Assembly (NCBI GenBank): GCA_031292465.1
Contig: JARLHB010000540.1
Location: 1 to 6,093 of the forward strand
Direction: 5' to 3'
Length of the DNA: 6,093 bases
Source of the DNA: Ignavibacteriaceae bacterium
Lineage (GTDB): Bacteria; Bacteroidota; Ignavibacteria; Ignavibacteriales; Ignavibacteriaceae
Shown: positions 4,685-6,093 of the stretch, one piece after another
How positions within the stretch are numbered: the first letter of the stretch is position 1
Layout of the letters: each line of letters begins with the position of its first letter
Position numbers and translations under genes: made by a program
Notes under the pieces: generated by a model
The model's input: the letters and a program-made list of their open reading frames with translations, nothing else
What the model was told of the DNA's origin: nothing
Database searches by the model: none

Positions 4685-6093
4685 ATGGCTATCTCTAAAA
4701 AAATAATTTTTTTTATATTATTATTTATCTCCACTTCTTTTGCCCAAACAACAAAAGTCATATCGGTTGAATGCCGGACAAAAAACTTACCCTTTGGTTT
4801 AACAAAAATAGTACCCCGACAACAACCCGAAGTAGCGCTGGTTTTAAGCGGCGGCGGAGCAAGGGGTCTGTCCCAGATAGGTGTCCTGATGGCTCTTCAA
4901 AAAGCAGAAATACCTATTGATGTTATTGCCGGGACGAGCATGGGCAGTATTGTCGGCGGCCTGTATGCTGCCGGGTATAGCCTGAACCAAATAGATTCAA
5001 TTGTCGTAAATACAGACTGGAATGCGCTTCTTGCTTCGGATAGAGAAACCAATCGAAGAGAATTGTTCGTAGATCAAAAAATTACTGAAGATAAAGCGGT
5101 TTTTTCCTTACGGCTGGAAGGCTTTAAACCCATATTGCCTACGTCTTTAAATAACGGCCAGAAAATGGCAAGTTATTTAAACCTGCTTGCATTCCAGGCT
5201 CCTATTCATGTCGATTCAAGTTTTGATGAACTTAATGAAAAATTCAGAGCAGTATGTACAGACCTTGTTACCGGCCGCCCGGTATTAATCGGGAAAGGTT
5301 CATTAAGCGAAGCAATGCGGGCCAGTTCAAGCGTTTCATTTTTAATGTCGCCTATAAAAATTGACTCGCTCTTGCTGGTTGATGGCGGATTGGTTGCTAA
5401 TATACCGGTTAAGGCTGCATTAAGTTTAGGCGCTAATTATATAATTGCAGTCAACACGACAAGTCCTTTGCATGAAGAAAGTGAACTTGCCCTGCCGTGG
5501 GCAGTTGCCGATCAGGTTGTAAGCATTCCAATGAAATTGTTGGATGAATCGCAATTGGATTTTGCAAACAAAGTTATAGAGCCTGACTTAAGGGAAAGAG
5601 TAAATGATGATTTTTCGGACATTGAATCTGTAATTAACGAAGGTTACAAAGCGGCCCTGCCGCAATTATCCGGAATAAAGGCGGGAATAGATTCTCTGTT
5701 AAGGGTAAATTTAAATACGGAAGAATATTATATAAAGAATATTTTGTTTGATAATAATGTTTCGGATGTTGAAAAACAATTTCTGCAAAAGTACTCAACA
5801 AGGGATTCCGTTTCCAATTTAGATATAATGGCCGATATTTGTTCCTTGTATTCAAAAGGCATTTATAAAAACATAAATGCTGTTGTAAAAATATATCCTA
5901 CATATTCCACAGTAAAATTTGTTTATGAGTATAACCCTGTTATTACTAAAATTAATAGCGGCGGAATTTCTTTAATCAACAAAGTAACTGTTGATTCATT
6001 ATTGTCGCAGCTGCTTAATAAACCATATAATGCTGATAAAGTTGTTTCTAAGATAATTCAGGTTTTAGATTTGTACAGGGAAGAGGGATATTC
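4685..6093 (+). CDS. Exported patatin-like phospholipase with POTRA-like repeats (partial, 3' end missing)
   Basis: Patatin-like proteins are lipid acyl hydrolases using a Ser-Asp dyad. The 469 visible residues begin with a signal peptide: KK, a hydrophobic stretch (7-19), and likely cleavage after SFA20. The patatin domain follows, with the oxyanion-hole motif GGGARG (56-61), nucleophile elbow GTSMG with S85, and the catalytic D233 in DGG; all catalytic parts are present. The domain extends to roughly 330. Residues 348-417 look like a POTRA unit (YYIKNILFDNN... LYSKGIYKNI...), and 419-469 look like the start of another, ending in LYREEGY. This is the layout of outer-membrane patatins such as PlpD (type Vd), in which a beta-barrel follows; here the frame is still open at the window end. 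An in-frame TAA immediately precedes the ATG, so the start cannot lie upstream. There is no Shine-Dalgarno site. The 136-base gap suggests expression separate from, or attenuated relative to, the yidC operon. Confidence 0.9.
   Translation, partial: MAISKKIIFFILLFISTSFAQTTKVISVECRTKNLPFGLTKIVPRQQPEVALVLSGGGARGLSQIGVLMALQKAEIPIDVIAGTSMGSIVGGLYAAGYSLNQIDSIVVNTDWNALLASDRETNRRELFVDQKITEDKAVFSLRLEGFKPILPTSLNNGQKMASYLNLLAFQAPIHVDSSFDELNEKFRAVCTDLVTGRPVLIGKGSLSEAMRASSSVSFLMSPIKIDSLLLVDGGLVANIPVKAALSLGANYIIAVNTTSPLHEESELALPWAVADQVVSIPMKLLDESQLDFANKVIEPDLRERVNDDFSDIESVINEGYKAALPQLSGIKAGIDSLLRVNLNTEEYYIKNILFDNNVSDVEKQFLQKYSTRDSVSNLDIMADICSLYSKGIYKNINAVVKIYPTYSTVKFVYEYNPVITKINSGGISLINKVTVDSLLSQLLNKPYNADKVVSKIIQVLDLYREEGY

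Noticed and set aside
4677..4706. ATG eight bases before the patatin start, giving a 9-codon frame
   Set aside because: It is out of frame and lacks a ribosome site; a leader peptide cannot be supported from sequence alone.
5634..5855. 73-codon minus-strand open frame
   Set aside because: It is antisense to the continuous patatin-POTRA reading frame, which has clear domain motifs.

Overview
This window is a core chromosomal locus: a probable replication origin flanked by divergent conserved genes. The organism looks like a low-GC member of the Bacteroidota/Chlorobi/Ignavibacteria (FCB) group. That inference rests on the style of the DnaA N-terminus, the RpmH sequence, a YidC with a large periplasmic domain (so a Gram-negative), a secreted patatin-plus-POTRA protein, and mostly weak Shine-Dalgarno sites. 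It comes from family resemblance only; no search was run.

Layout, left to right. A strong hairpin (1-25) lies just beyond the 3' end of dnaA. dnaA itself (50-1450) is on the minus strand, complete, and apparently transcribed alone in this direction. The 441-base gap 1451-1891 carries three DnaA-box matches, a palindrome, a hairpin in the dnaA leader and a 120-base stretch of about 13% GC; it is the likely oriC. Reading rightwards are rpmH (1892-2038, too short for most ORF callers), rnpA (2044-2442, TTG start), yidD (2442-2651) and yidC (2662-4548). These four are packed with gaps of 10 bases or less, or a one-base overlap, and so are almost certainly one operon. A 136-base gap (4549-4684) follows. 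It holds an unusual folded element: a perfect 15-bp inverted repeat enclosing two smaller hairpins, plus a third hairpin that competes for the same arm. The last gene (4685 to the window end, incomplete) encodes an exported patatin-like phospholipase with POTRA-like repeats, probably an outer-membrane/type Vd-like protein whose barrel lies outside the window.

How the genes fit together. DnaA opens the origin next to its own gene. The rpmH-rnpA-yidD-yidC operon joins a ribosomal protein, the protein subunit of RNase P, and two factors for membrane-protein insertion, which is a widely conserved grouping near bacterial origins. The patatin gene is not a usual member of this cluster. Most of the window is conserved housekeeping DNA. 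The parts least explained by known families are the 4568-4662 folded element and the TTGTGA/TCACAA motifs in the origin.
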